A stretch of DNA of 64,000 bases. Origin: CADCWN01 sp046328475 (GTDB lineage: Bacteria; Chloroflexota; Chloroflexia; Thermomicrobiales; CADCWN01). Position 1 is the first letter of the stretch. The number at the start of each line of letters is the position of its first letter. This document shows, piece by piece, positions 35,427 through 43,871 of the stretch. Position numbers and translations under genes: made by a program. Below the pieces are notes generated by a model. The model had not been told where the DNA came from. It saw nothing but the letters and a program-made list of their open reading frames with translations, and ran no database searches. The DNA lies in assembly GCA_046328475.1 (NCBI GenBank), contig JAXLWN010000013.1:1-64000 (forward strand), written 5' to 3'.

Positions 35427-37919
35427 ATGTCTGCCACGCCGCGAGCAGCGGGGGCGAACACCCTCCCCACGCAGCTGACCAGCTTCATCGGGCGCGAGCG
35501 CGAGTTGGAGGAATTGGTCGCGCTCCTCGCCTCCGTGCGACTCCTGACGCTCACCGGCCCGGGCGGTTGCGGCAAGACGCGCCTCGCCTGGCAAGTCGCG
35601 GCCACCGCCCGGTCGTCATTCCCCGATGGCGTCTGGTGGGTGGAGTTGGCCGCACTGACCGACCCGGCGCTGGTGCCGCAGGCGATCATCACGGCGCTGG
35701 GGGGGCAAGAGCAGCCGGATCGCGCGCTGTCGGCCACCCTGACCGATCTCTTGTATCCCCGCAACGCCCTGCTCCTGCTCGACAACTGCGAGCACCTGAT
35801 CGACGCCGTCGCGCTCCTCGCCGAGACCTTGCTGCGGGAGTGTCCCGCGCTGCGGATCATCGCGACGAGCCGCGAAGCGCTGCGCATCCCGGGGGAAACG
35901 AGCTGGCCGGTGCCCCCACTGATGCTGCCGGGTCCGTTGCCCTCGGCCAACGGCGCGGCCCCGCACGATTCGGAAGCCGTGCGATTGTTCATCGAGCGGG
36001 CCACCGCGCTGATGCCGACCTTCACGGTGACCGCCGCGAATATCCAGGCAATCGCCGAGATCTGTCGGCGGCTGGACGGGATACCGCTCGCCATCGAACT
36101 CGCGGCGGCGCGGGCGAACGTGCTGTCCGTGGAGCAAATCGCCGGACGGCTCGACGATGCCCTGCGGCTGCTGAAGAGTAGCAGCCGGTCGGCGCTCCCC
36201 CGCCACCAGACGCTGCGGACGACCATCGACTGGAGCTACCGCCTCCTGCCGGAGGCGGAGCGGCTGGTCTTCCGGCACCTGGCGGTCTGCGCCGGTGGCG
36301 GGACGCTGGAGGTGATCGAGGCGATCTGCGCCGAGGGTGCGGCGACGGCCGACGCCGACGAGGCGATGGTGGACACGCTCTCGCGGCTGGCCGATAAGTC
36401 GCTCATCCTCGTCGATCTGCGCTGGGGCGAGGCCCGGTATCGCCTGCTGGAGACGCTGCGGCAATACGGCTACGAGCGACTGGTGGAGGCAGGCGAGGAG
36501 GAGGCCGCGCGCAGGCGGCATCTGGCGTGGTACCTGGCGCTGGCAGAGCGCGCCGATGCCGGGCTGATCGGCCCGCAGCAGGTGATCTGGCTCGACCGGT
36601 TGGAGCGGGAGCACGATAACCTGCGCGCGGCGCTCTCCTGGTCGCTCGAACGGGGCGACGGGGCACAGGCGGCGCAGTTGGGCGCGCATATCTGGCACTT
36701 CTGGCTCTTCCGTGGCTATTTGAGCGAGGGTCGGCGCTGGTTGGAGCGTGCGCTGGCGCAGGTGCAAACGCCGGTGGCGTTGCGAGCGGCGGTGTTGCGC
36801 GGGGCGAGCCTGCTGGCGTTGTACCAGAACGATGACGGACCGGCAACGGCCCTGATCACCGAGGGTCTCGCGCTGTGGCGGGCGCTCGGCGATCAGCAGG
36901 GCACGGGGCATATGCTCCACGCGCTGGGGTTGATCGCACACAATGCAGGCGATTACGCGCGGGCGGTCGCGCACTTCGAGGAGGCATTGCCGCTGTTGCG
37001 CGCGGTGCGCGACCGGCGGGTCATCGGATTCGCGCTCTCCGGGCTGGCGCTCACCTGCCTCTGCCTGGATGACTACGCGCGGGCGACGGCGCTCTGCGAG
37101 GAGGGCCTGGCGCTGGCGCGCGAAGAGGGTACCCCGCAGGGAATCGCCGGTGCGCTGACAACGCTGGCCATTCCCGTGTTGGAGCAGGGGGACAGCGCGC
37201 GGGCGCACCGGCTCTGCGCCGAAGCCGTGCAGATCCGGCAGGCATTGGGCGATCGGGGTGGGATGGCCCACACCCGCGCGATCCTCGGGCGCATCGCGCT
37301 CTACGATGGCGATCCCGCCTCGGCGCTGGCGCAATTCACGGAAAGCCTGCTCCTGCGGCGCGACCTGGGCGACAATGGGGGCATCGCGGTGGCACTCGAA
37401 GGGCTGGCCGGCGTGGCGAACGCGCTGCACAATCCCGGCGACGCCGCGCGCCTTGCGGGGGCGGCCGATGCGATTCGCGCCCAGGTTGGCATCCCCTTGC
37501 CCTCCTCGGACCAGCCCTTCTACCGGCGCATCGTCGCCGAGATTCGCCAGGGGCTCACCGAAGCGGCCTATGCCGCCGCCTGGACAGCGGGACAGGCGCT
37601 CCCGCCGGATCGGGCGATCACCCTGGCGTTGAGCCTGGACAGCGCGGCGGCGAGCGCGCCCCCGCCCGCGCCGGCGGCGGACGCCGCGCCTCTCCCCGCC
37701 GAGCCTGCCACCAGCACCGCCAGGCATTTCGGGCTGACCAGCCGCGAAGTTGAGGTGCTGCGGCTAACGACCCTCGGCCTGACCTATGCGCAGATCGCCG
37801 AGCGGCTCTCAATCAGCCCGCGCACCGCCGACGCCCATCTCCGGGCGATCTACGGCAAACTCGGCGTCACCTCGCGCACCGCCGCCACTCGCATAGCCCT
37901 GGAACAAAAACTCGTCTGA
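35427..37919 (+). CDS. LuxR-family NB-ARC ATPase/TPR transcriptional regulator
   Basis: 830 residues, intact. Residues ~15-290 form an NB-ARC/STAND ATPase: SFIGRERELEELVALL, TLTGPGGCGKTRLAW (Walker A), LLLLDNCEHLIDAVALLAET (Walker B), IIATSREALRIPGE, and LPLAIELAAARANVLSVEQ-like GIPLAIELAAARA. Residues ~290-690 are TPR-like (YLSEGRRWLERALAQVQ; NAGDYARAVAHFEEALPLLR). The C-terminal LuxR HTH is FGLTSREVEVLRLTTLGLTY / AQIAERLSISPRTADAHLRA / IYGKLGVTSRTAA. ATG 35427 follows GGAGGGGGTGAGGG. It binds ATP and probably oligomerises on a signal; no ligand can be named. Divergent from the metalloprotease, a possible target. Confidence 0.93.
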   Translation: MSATPRAAGANTLPTQLTSFIGRERELEELVALLASVRLLTLTGPGGCGKTRLAWQVAATARSSFPDGVWWVELAALTDPALVPQAIITALGGQEQPDRALSATLTDLLYPRNALLLLDNCEHLIDAVALLAETLLRECPALRIIATSREALRIPGETSWPVPPLMLPGPLPSANGAAPHDSEAVRLFIERATALMPTFTVTAANIQAIAEICRRLDGIPLAIELAAARANVLSVEQIAGRLDDALRLLKSSSRSALPRHQTLRTTIDWSYRLLPEAERLVFRHLAVCAGGGTLEVIEAICAEGAATADADEAMVDTLSRLADKSLILVDLRWGEARYRLLETLRQYGYERLVEAGEEEAARRRHLAWYLALAERADAGLIGPQQVIWLDRLEREHDNLRAALSWSLERGDGAQAAQLGAHIWHFWLFRGYLSEGRRWLERALAQVQTPVALRAAVLRGASLLALYQNDDGPATALITEGLALWRALGDQQGTGHMLHALGLIAHNAGDYARAVAHFEEALPLLRAVRDRRVIGFALSGLALTCLCLDDYARATALCEEGLALAREEGTPQGIAGALTTLAIPVLEQGDSARAHRLCAEAVQIRQALGDRGGMAHTRAILGRIALYDGDPASALAQFTESLLLRRDLGDNGGIAVALEGLAGVANALHNPGDAARLAGAADAIRAQVGIPLPSSDQPFYRRIVAEIRQGLTEAAYAAAWTAGQALPPDRAITLALSLDSAAASAPPPAPAADAAPLPAEPATSTARHFGLTSREVEVLRLTTLGLTYAQIAERLSISPRTADAHLRAIYGKLGVTSRTAATRIALEQKLV

Positions 37920-38183
37920 CCCAGGTCCAGTAGCGGGGCAGCATCGAGGGATCTCCCTAGGGAATCCAGGGGGCCGATCGCCCACGAATGCCCCGAAAAA
38001 TAGGGGGGCTCCCCGATGCTGAACCGCTGCTGAACCGCTAGAGTATCAGCAGTAGCCCACCAAATTGATGCCATCTCCCGGACAGACCACTCGACGCAAC
38101 AAGGGGGGGTCATCGGCGCGGTGGACACCCCACGGCCAATCGACACTCGTCCGTCTCAACAACCGCTACCGCTGGAGGGAGCC

Positions 38184-38654
38184 ATGCCAACACAGCACTA
38201 CACCGTCTTGGCCCCGGGCGAGGGGCTGCAAATCGGATCCGAACCGGGCCGGGAATTGACCTTTAAGCTCACCGGCGACGAGACGGGCGGGGCCTTCGAT
38301 TACTTCATCGTGGGGGTCGCGCCGAAGAACGGGCCACCCCTCCATGTCCACCACCACCAGGGGGAGACGATCCACGCGCTGAAGGGGCGATACAAGGTCA
38401 GGATCGGCGACGAAATCTTCTTCTGCCCCGAAGGGGGCTTCGCCTATCTGCCGCCCAACGTGCCGCACGCCTTCGTGAACGTCACCGACGAGCCGGGCGA
38501 GTTGATCGTCGTCTTCACCCCCGGCGGTGGGCACAAGTTCTTCGAGGAGTTAGGGCCGGTGACGCGCAATGGCGCGCCCGATCCCAAGGCCGTCGCGCAG
38601 GTTTTCGCGCGCCACGACATGGCACTCCTGGGGCCGCCGCTCAGCGCGGACTAG
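38184..38654 (+). CDS. Cupin-domain protein
   Basis: 156 residues. Cupin motif 1 PPLHVHHHQGETIHALKGRY (three His and Glu) and motif 2 YLPPNVPHAFVNVTDEPG. The C terminus (VTRNGAPDPKAVAQVFARHD) is typical of quercetinase-like or sugar-binding cupins. Start 38184 follows GGAGGG; an upstream ATG at 38121 lacks a site. The 264 bp before it, after the large regulator, holds no gene; GATGCTG-type inverted copies (37945 and 38019) are the only structure I see. Reaction unknown. Confidence 0.87.
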   Translation: MPTQHYTVLAPGEGLQIGSEPGRELTFKLTGDETGGAFDYFIVGVAPKNGPPLHVHHHQGETIHALKGRYKVRIGDEIFFCPEGGFAYLPPNVPHAFVNVTDEPGELIVVFTPGGGHKFFEELGPVTRNGAPDPKAVAQVFARHDMALLGPPLSAD

Positions 38655-38797
38655 CCAGGCACATGGCGGCACTCGTTCGGGCAATCGTGGAGAACACAGC
38701 GGAGAGCGTACCAACAAGGTAGACAGCGATCACCGGTGACCGTCGGGATGTGTGGCAACCACCGGATAGGTGGGCCGATCGCAAAGGAGAGACGACC

Positions 38798-39061
38798 ATG
38801 GCACTGCTTACCGTGCAGCACAACGTGCGGGACTACCAGGCATGGCGAGCCATCTACGACTCGATGAGCGACGTGCAGAAGGCCGGAGGGGTCACGGCGG
38901 AGTCGGTCCACCAGCTCACCGGCGCGCCCAACACCGTCCTGGTATTGCACCACTTCGCGACGGTCGCCCAGGCGCAGGCATTCCTGACCAACCCCGAGCT
39001 GAAGAGCGCGATGCAGCAGGGCGGGGTGGAGGGTCCCCCGCGCTTCGAGATCTACGCGTAG
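38798..39061 (+). CDS. ABM-like small protein (dimeric alpha/beta barrel)
   Basis: 87 residues. ALLTVQHNVRDYQAWRAIYD, GGVTAESVHQLTGAPNTVLV and LHHFATVAQAQAFLTNPELK follow the pattern of antibiotic-biosynthesis-monooxygenase or cyclase-like ferredoxin-fold proteins: a strand, the (D)YxxWRxxYD helix, a VLxxF strand and a helix with NPELKxAM. Such proteins dimerise and may act on aromatic compounds; activity cannot be told. ATG 38798 follows AAAGGAG. Monocistronic, with a strong terminator. Confidence 0.8.
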   Translation: MALLTVQHNVRDYQAWRAIYDSMSDVQKAGGVTAESVHQLTGAPNTVLVLHHFATVAQAQAFLTNPELKSAMQQGGVEGPPRFEIYA

Positions 39062-39090
39062 CGCACCGTCGTATCCTGGCGACCAGATGC

Positions 39091-39134
39091 GATCGGACCG
39101 GAGGCTGGTGCTTCGCGCCGCCTCCGGTCCGATC
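39091..39134 (+). terminator. Perfect 15-bp terminator stem
   Basis: GATCGGACCGGAGGC (39091-39105) / GCCTCCGGTCCGATC (39120-39134), followed by GTGTTG. It also faces the terminase end on the other strand. Confidence 0.75.
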
Positions 39135-39176
39135 GTGTTGCCCCTGTTCTCGGGCAGCTTTCACCGGCGATCCAGG

Positions 39177-39647
39177 TTAGCCGCCTATCCCCCGCGCCAC
39201 CCGTGGCCGCCAGTCCACCTCATCGAGCACCCCGACGAGCGCGAGGCTGAGCAGCAGATCGTCGTGGGTGCGCGCATCGTCCACGCCCCAGGAGAGCAGC
39301 TTACCCGGCCCAGGGCGCACCTCGTAGGCGCACGCCTCCACCTGCCGCCAGAAGAGGCGCGTCTCCTCCGCGCCGTCGTCGGCATACTCCTTCAGCCGCC
39401 CGCCATCGATCGCCGCCAGCAGTCGCCAACCGAGGTCGCTCTTGGCCTGCGCGGTGAAGATCTGCGGGATGACCAGCCCCGGCAGCGCCGCCGCCAGCCA
39501 CGACGCCAGCCCCGCGCCGATCCCGGTCGCGTCCACCACCACCCGCCGTGCCCGCCAGACGTTCCGCGCGAGGTCCACGATCGTCGCGTGCAAATCGGTA
39601 TGCCGCGCGCCGGTCCAGAGGCGGCGATCGACGACGCGGTACGCGGG
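39177..39647 (-). pseudogene. Phage terminase large subunit, C-terminal nuclease part
   Basis: From YRVVDRRLWTGARHTDLHAT to the stop at 39177. The RNase H-like nuclease core is visible: VVVDATGIGAGLASWLAAAL (catalytic Asp), SDLGWRLLAAIDGGRLKEY and WGVDDARTHDDLLLSLALVG (two more acidic positions). It is cut off from the ATPase part by an 81-bp octamer hairpin at 39648-39728 and lies in a different frame from it. Its apparent N-terminal extension PPDYPTARLPAYRV is translated repeat sequence, so there is no genuine start. Confidence 0.7.
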
Positions 39648-39728
39648 GAGTCGGGCGGTCGGATAGTCGGGCGGTCGGGCAGTAGAGCCCCGTCTATCCG
39701 ACAATCCGACTACCCGACCGCCCGACTC
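39648..39728. repeat. Octamer hairpin inserted in the terminase gene
   Basis: GAGTCGGGCGGTCGG (39648-39662) pairs perfectly with CCGACCGCCCGACTC (39714-39728); between them lie further GGATAGTC / GACTATCC-type units. It gives the upstream half of the terminase its TAG stop. Same unit family as 26390 and 18607. Confidence 0.85.
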
Positions 39729-40716
39729 TAAACGACTTCCACGACGGTCAGCGCGGTGCTGTCGCGGCGACCGGTGCGGGCGAGCGCGCCGTCATCGGGG
39801 AGGTGGGCGAGTTCGTCGTCCTCGCCGGCCACGTCGATCAGCAGCGCGTAGTGGCAACCGGGGGTCGCCCTGCGCTGGCGCGGGTGGTCACCCGCAGTTG
39901 CGCCTGCCGCGCCGGGGTGTAGGAGACCGCCCGCTCCCGCGAGTTCCTGCAGCTCATATTCCGAACGGATGAACGGGTGGTCGCGGCCGAACTGCGCGAT
40001 CCGCGCCCGCACGCGCTCGCCGTAGGCCGGGAGGTCTTCCGCGACGCGCGTCCAGGGCACGGTGAAGACCCGCCGCGCGCCGTCGGCCCGCTCCAGGGCG
40101 CGCAGGTGGCGCATCTGCCGCGCCAGCAGCGTGCGGTCGGACCAGACGGTGCCGCTGAAGACGGTGGTGGCGTTCGTGCTCGCGGCCATCGGGTCGAACG
40201 CCGCGTCCCAGCGGTCGGGATCGACATCCTGCGCCTCGTTGCAGACGAGCAGCAGCGACGCCGTCTCGCCGCGCACGTTGGCGGTCGGCCCGGCGGAGAG
40301 GAAACGCGCCGAGGCCCGCCCCAGCGCCACGATATAGCCCGCATCGGCCACCGGGCGCGGCGGATAATGGCGATTGTAGGGATTATCGAGCCGTTCGAGC
40401 AGCCGCGACCGCGCGATCAGCTCTGCGGGCGAAAGGTCGGCGCGGCCACGACGATCGAGCCGCCCTCGTCGCGATAGAGGTTGAGCAGGTAGGCGATCGT
40501 CTGCGCCAGCAACTCGTCCTTGCCCGACTGCCGCGCGAAGACGACCGCGAACTGCCGCCCCAACCCACCGCGCACCGATTCGATGATCGCCCGCGCCACC
40601 TCCTCCTGATAGCGGCGCAACGTCCGCTCCGGCCACAAGCCGCGCGAAAAGAGGCCCACGTCGCCGAACATGCGGGCGAGCGCGTCCCCCCTCTCGCGCG
40701 CCCCCTCGCTGTCCAT
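39728..40716 (-). pseudogene. Phage terminase large subunit, ATPase part
   Basis: ATG 40716 with AAGGGGG upstream. RTLRRYQEEVARAIIESVRG and FAVVFARQSGKDELLAQTIA (terminase-type Walker A, RQSGKD) are in one frame; after a shift near 40420, LIARSRLLERLDNPYNRHYP, ASLLLVCNEAQDVDPDRWDA (Walker B, NEAQ in place of DEAQ) and FSGTVWSDRTLL (motif III region). Another shift near 39930 precedes HYALLIDVAGEDDELAHLPD and STALTVVEVV, the first nuclease strand. The protein packages phage DNA into capsids. Neighbouring capsid or portal genes are absent, so this is an orphan remnant. Confidence 0.72.
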
Positions 40717-40727
40717 AGCATCCCCCT

Positions 40728-41007
40728 TGTGAGTCGTGAGTCGTGAGAGACAAAGAGGACGATGAACCGCCAAGACGCCAAGGACGCCAAGAGGGGAACG
40801 ACTCAACGCAGAGAGCGCGGAGGACGCAGAGGCGAGGCAGAGAGAGAGGGAGAGAAGAGAGAAGAGGGTAGGACGGATGCATCTTCTCGCGCTCCCTCTC
40901 CTCGTCTCTGCGTGCTCTGCGCCGTCCTCCGCGTCCTCTGCGGTTAAATCGTCCTTCGCCCTTCTCCCTCCCCCTTCATTTGGCGTCCTTGGCGTCTTGG
41001 CGGTTAA
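40728..41007. repeat. Large nested heptamer palindrome (CGCCAAG / CGCAGAG families)
   Basis: Perfect 26-bp inverted arms at 40765-40790 and 40980-41005, made of CGCCAAG units. Inside them a second pair of arms is made of CGCAGAG/CGGAGGA units (40800-40840 against ~40905-40950). A GAGTCGT pair of units precedes it (40731-40748). It sits between the terminase and the small gene upstream of it. Confidence 0.85.
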
Positions 41008-41015
41008 CTCGTCCC

Positions 41016-41251
41016 CTACCGCACGAAGCGCAGCAGCACCTCGGTCAAGACCGCGCCGATCGTGACGAAAATGAGCCCATTCACCGCAGCCGGATCTCGC
41101 GCAGCTCCTCGGTGAGCGCCTGCACCATTTGCCGGGTGAGGAGTTCATAGGCGCTGTGCGGATCGAGATCGAGCGGGCTGGCACCACCGCCCGCGCCCAC
41201 CCGCCGCGCCGCTCGCCTGCGCCGCCGCGCACCCACCTCATCGATCGTCAT
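41016..41251 (-). pseudogene. Small protein upstream of the terminase, frameshifted
   Basis: ATG 41251 with AAAGGGGG upstream. Basic N terminus (TIDEVGARRRRRAARRVGAG), a helical segment AYELLTRQMVQALTEELREI, and after a shift near 41090 a membrane-like segment VNGLIFVTIGAVLTEVLLRF ending at the TAG at 41016. About 77 residues. Coiled segment plus terminal hydrophobic span suggests a small membrane or holin-like protein next to the terminase; the assignment is a guess. Confidence 0.45.
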
Positions 41252-41266
41252 CGCGGCCCCCTTTCT

Positions 41267-41380
41267 GTGGACGGTGGACGGTGGGACGTAGAGCGTAGAG
41301 CGTTGAGCGTAGAGCGCGGGTCGGGGTCGGCCACTCGCCCCACGTTCCACGCTCAACGCTCTACGTCCTACGTCCCTACC
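41267..41380. repeat. Heptamer hairpin, GCGTAGA family
   Basis: Left arm from 41284 (GGACGTAGAGCGTAGAGCGT...) matches the mirrored right arm ending ~41375 at 24 of 26 positions, with a GGGTCGGGGTCGGCC loop region. Same family as 25479 and 28384. Confidence 0.8.
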
Positions 41381-41528
41381 CTCTCGGACCCATCGGGGAG
41401 GCCAAACCATGCCACGTTGCGCGAACGTGGCTTCCGGGCAGGACAAACCGGGACCATCGGGTGAGTGACCAATGGGGGGGAAATAGCTACCCTTGTTCCA
41501 GGGTATCGACCACTGAGCAAGAGAAGGC

Positions 41529-43052
41529 ATGGACACGACCGCATCCACCCTCCCAGGCCGCGCTGTGGGTCTCGCCGCGCTCCGCATCCCGCGCGCCGCG
41601 CTAATCGTCGCGCCGTTCCTCGCGCTGATCGCCTGCACCTTCTGGCTCAGCCAGACCGACCCCGACTACTGGTGGCACCTGCGCACCGGGCAGCTCATCC
41701 TGGAGACCGGGCAGTTGCCGCGCACCGATCCCTTCTCCTTCACCTCGGGTGGCGCACCGTGGGTCACGCACGAATGGCTGACGGAGGTCATCTTCGCCCT
41801 GATCGACCGCCAGTTCGGCTATGTCGGCAACGTAGTGTTCTGCGCCCTGCTCGGCGCGGGTGCCTCGCTGGCGGTCTGGGCAACGGCGCGCGAGCGCGGC
41901 CTCGGCGCGCAGGCCGCGACGCTGCTGATGCTCTGGGCCTACGCGATCATGCTGCCGCTGACCAACGTGCGCCCGCAGATGATCACGATGCTCCTGCTCG
42001 CGGTCACGATGCTGCTCCTCACGCGCTACCTCAACGGGGCGACGCGCGCGATCTGGCTCCTGCCGCCCCTGCTCCTGCTCTGGGTGAACCTCCACGGCGG
42101 CTACGTCATCGGCCTCGTGATGATCGGCCTGACCATCGTCGGGGAGGGGATCGCGCTGGCGCTCGGTCGCCCCGTCGCCAACCTGCGGACGCTGATCCTG
42201 GCCGCAATCGGCGCGGGTCTCGCCACGCTGCTCAGCCCGAACGGCATCGAGGCGCTGCGCTACCCCTTCACCTACGCCGGGACCGGCAACGCCTCGCAAC
42301 GCTTCATCGCCGAGTGGCAGTCGCCCGACTTCCACCAGGGCACCTTCCTGCCGCTCGCGGCCAGCCTGATCCTGGGGCTGCTGGTCGGCTACCGGCGCGA
42401 CCGCTGGCGGCCGAGCGAACTGCTCTGGGTCGCCACGCTGGCGCTGATGGCGCTGCAATCGACCCGGCACGCCCCGCTCTACGCGATCGTCACCCTGCCG
42501 CTGCTCGGCGCGCGGCTGAGCGAGATCCTGCCCGGCTGGCCGCGCCGCCTCGAACGCCTGCGCCCCACGCTCTCGGCGGCGCTCCCCCTCTTCGGCTGGG
42601 CGTTCGCGGTCGTCGGCCTGGGCGCGCTCCTGCTCGGCAGCGGCTCACTACCACTACAAACCGGGCGCGAGCCGCTCGCCGACGGCTATCCCGCCGAGGG
42701 GACAGCCTACCTCCAGGCCCACCCGGAGCTAACGGGCAATCTCTTCAACACCTACGCCTGGGGTGGCTACCTGATCGACCAGCTCTACCCGGAGCGGCGC
42801 GTCTTCATCGACGGCCGCGCCGATGTCCACGGCGACGCCCTCGTCACCAGCGCACGCGCGACCGAACGCCTCGCGCCCGAATGGCGCGCGAATCTCGACC
42901 GCTGGGATATTCGCCTGGTCCTGGTGGAAAAAGACAGCCCGCTCGCCACCGCCCTGCGCGACGACCCCGCCTGGCACGAGGTGCTGGAAGGCAAAGCCGA
43001 ACGGCTCTTTGTGAAAAGTGGGAAGTGGGAAGTAACTCATCCGAAGCAATAG
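41529..43052 (+). CDS. Polytopic membrane protein, glycosyltransferase-like
   Basis: 507 residues, about ten to eleven membrane spans. After the first span comes SQTDPDYWWHLRTGQLILET, then PFSFTSGGAPWVTHEWLTEV; these acidic loop residues (DPDYWWH, THEWL) are conserved in a widespread family of uncharacterised envelope proteins resembling GT-C glycosyltransferases. The C-terminal ~130 residues are soluble: LFNTYAWGGYLIDQLYPERR, VFIDGRADVHGDALV, DRWDIRLVLVEKDSPLATAL. Start 41529 has AGAGAAGG upstream. The last residues (KSGKWEVTHPKQ) are encoded by an AAGTGGG heptamer array that has replaced the natural end. It is convergent with trkA. Confidence 0.83.
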   Translation: MDTTASTLPGRAVGLAALRIPRAALIVAPFLALIACTFWLSQTDPDYWWHLRTGQLILETGQLPRTDPFSFTSGGAPWVTHEWLTEVIFALIDRQFGYVGNVVFCALLGAGASLAVWATARERGLGAQAATLLMLWAYAIMLPLTNVRPQMITMLLLAVTMLLLTRYLNGATRAIWLLPPLLLLWVNLHGGYVIGLVMIGLTIVGEGIALALGRPVANLRTLILAAIGAGLATLLSPNGIEALRYPFTYAGTGNASQRFIAEWQSPDFHQGTFLPLAASLILGLLVGYRRDRWRPSELLWVATLALMALQSTRHAPLYAIVTLPLLGARLSEILPGWPRRLERLRPTLSAALPLFGWAFAVVGLGALLLGSGSLPLQTGREPLADGYPAEGTAYLQAHPELTGNLFNTYAWGGYLIDQLYPERRVFIDGRADVHGDALVTSARATERLAPEWRANLDRWDIRLVLVEKDSPLATALRDDPAWHEVLEGKAERLFVKSGKWEVTHPKQ

Positions 43053-43124
43053 CCGGCGAATAGGTAGCACCTCACGAGCGAGAAGCCCACTTCGTACTTC
43101 GTCGTTCGTACTTCGTACTTCTAC
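43013..43124. repeat. Heptamer element between convergent genes (AAGTGGG / TTCGTAC)
   Basis: AAGTGGG x3 (43016-43034) partly mirrored by CCCACTT at 43088, then TTCGTAC x4 (43094-43121). It encodes the C terminus of the membrane protein and abuts the TAG of the trkA gene. Confidence 0.65.
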
Positions 43125-43783
43125 ATTGGTGCCAGCAGCTCCCGCAGCGCGGTCTCCTGCTCGCGCTTCGTCACCGCGACGACCTCGTCGCCGGTTTCGA
43201 GGCGCGTCGAGCCGGTCGGCAGGATGAGCTCGGGTCCGCGCAAGATCGCGGCGATCACCACGCCGCTGGGGAACGGCACCTCGGAGAGCGTCCGCCCGTT
43301 CACCGGCGAGTCGTCGGGAATGATCCCCTCCACTATCGCCAGATCGCCGTGGCGCAGCGTCATCAGGTGGACAAAGTGGCGCTGCGGGATCAGTTGCTCG
43401 ATCAGGTTGAGGATCACGTTCGTCGCGCTGACGGTGGTGTCGATACCGAGCCGCCGGAACAGATCCTCGTTCTTCGGGTTGTTGATGCGGGCGATCGTGC
43501 GGGGCACATTAAAACGCTGCTTGGCAACCTGGCAGATCACCAGATTATCCTCGTCATCCCCCGTCACCGCGATCACGACATCGGCCCGGCCCGCCCCGGC
43601 ATTCTCCAGGGTCGCGACCTCGTCGCCGTTCCCGTGCATCACCACGCGCCCGAAACGCTCGGTGAAAATCTCGACCTTCTGCGGATTGCGCTCGATCAGC
43701 ATCACCTCGTGCGCCCCCTCGTTGACCAGGGTCTTGGTGAGGTAATAGCCGACCTTCCCGCCGCCGACGATCAGGATGTACAT
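43121..43783 (-). CDS. trkA: TrkA-type potassium channel/transporter regulatory subunit
   Basis: 220 residues. N-terminal RCK Rossmann domain: YILIVGGGKVGYYLTKTLVN (GxGxxG), MLIERNPQKVEIFTERFG and VVMHGNGDEVATLENAGAGR (nucleotide site), DVVIAVTGDDEDNLVICQVA. The TrkA_C domain follows (LAIVEGIIPDDSPVNGRTLS, RLETGDEVVAVTKREQE). Start 43783 has GGAAGG upstream. It is cotranscribed with the second TrkA protein and a universal stress protein, both upstream. Partner Trk/Ktr pore is not in the window. Confidence 0.92.
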   Translation of the reverse strand: MYILIVGGGKVGYYLTKTLVNEGAHEVMLIERNPQKVEIFTERFGRVVMHGNGDEVATLENAGAGRADVVIAVTGDDEDNLVICQVAKQRFNVPRTIARINNPKNEDLFRRLGIDTTVSATNVILNLIEQLIPQRHFVHLMTLRHGDLAIVEGIIPDDSPVNGRTLSEVPFPSGVVIAAILRGPELILPTGSTRLETGDEVVAVTKREQETALRELLAPM

Positions 43784-43796
43784 GTGCGCCTTCCGA

Positions 43797-43864
43797 GTTG
43801 CAAGTTCCAAGTTGACAGGTTGCAGGTTGCTCAACTTGGAACTTGCCAACCTGCAACCTGCAAC
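43797..43864. repeat. Heptamer element with crossed A-B-A'-B' arms, GTTGCAA family
   Basis: A = GCAAGTTCCAAGTTG (43800-43814), B = CAGGTTGCAGGTTG (43816-43829), A' = CAACTTGGAACTTGC (43832-43846), B' = CAACCTGCAACCTG (43847-43860). A/A' and B/B' are perfect complements. The order allows a pseudoknot rather than a plain hairpin. Lies between the two TrkA genes. Confidence 0.85.
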
Positions 43865-43871
43865 AGTTACC

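Noticed and set aside
40765..41005. Insertion sequence with terminal inverted repeats
   Set aside because: The arms are 26-bp perfect repeats but the 190-bp interior has no transposase and is itself heptamer repeat.
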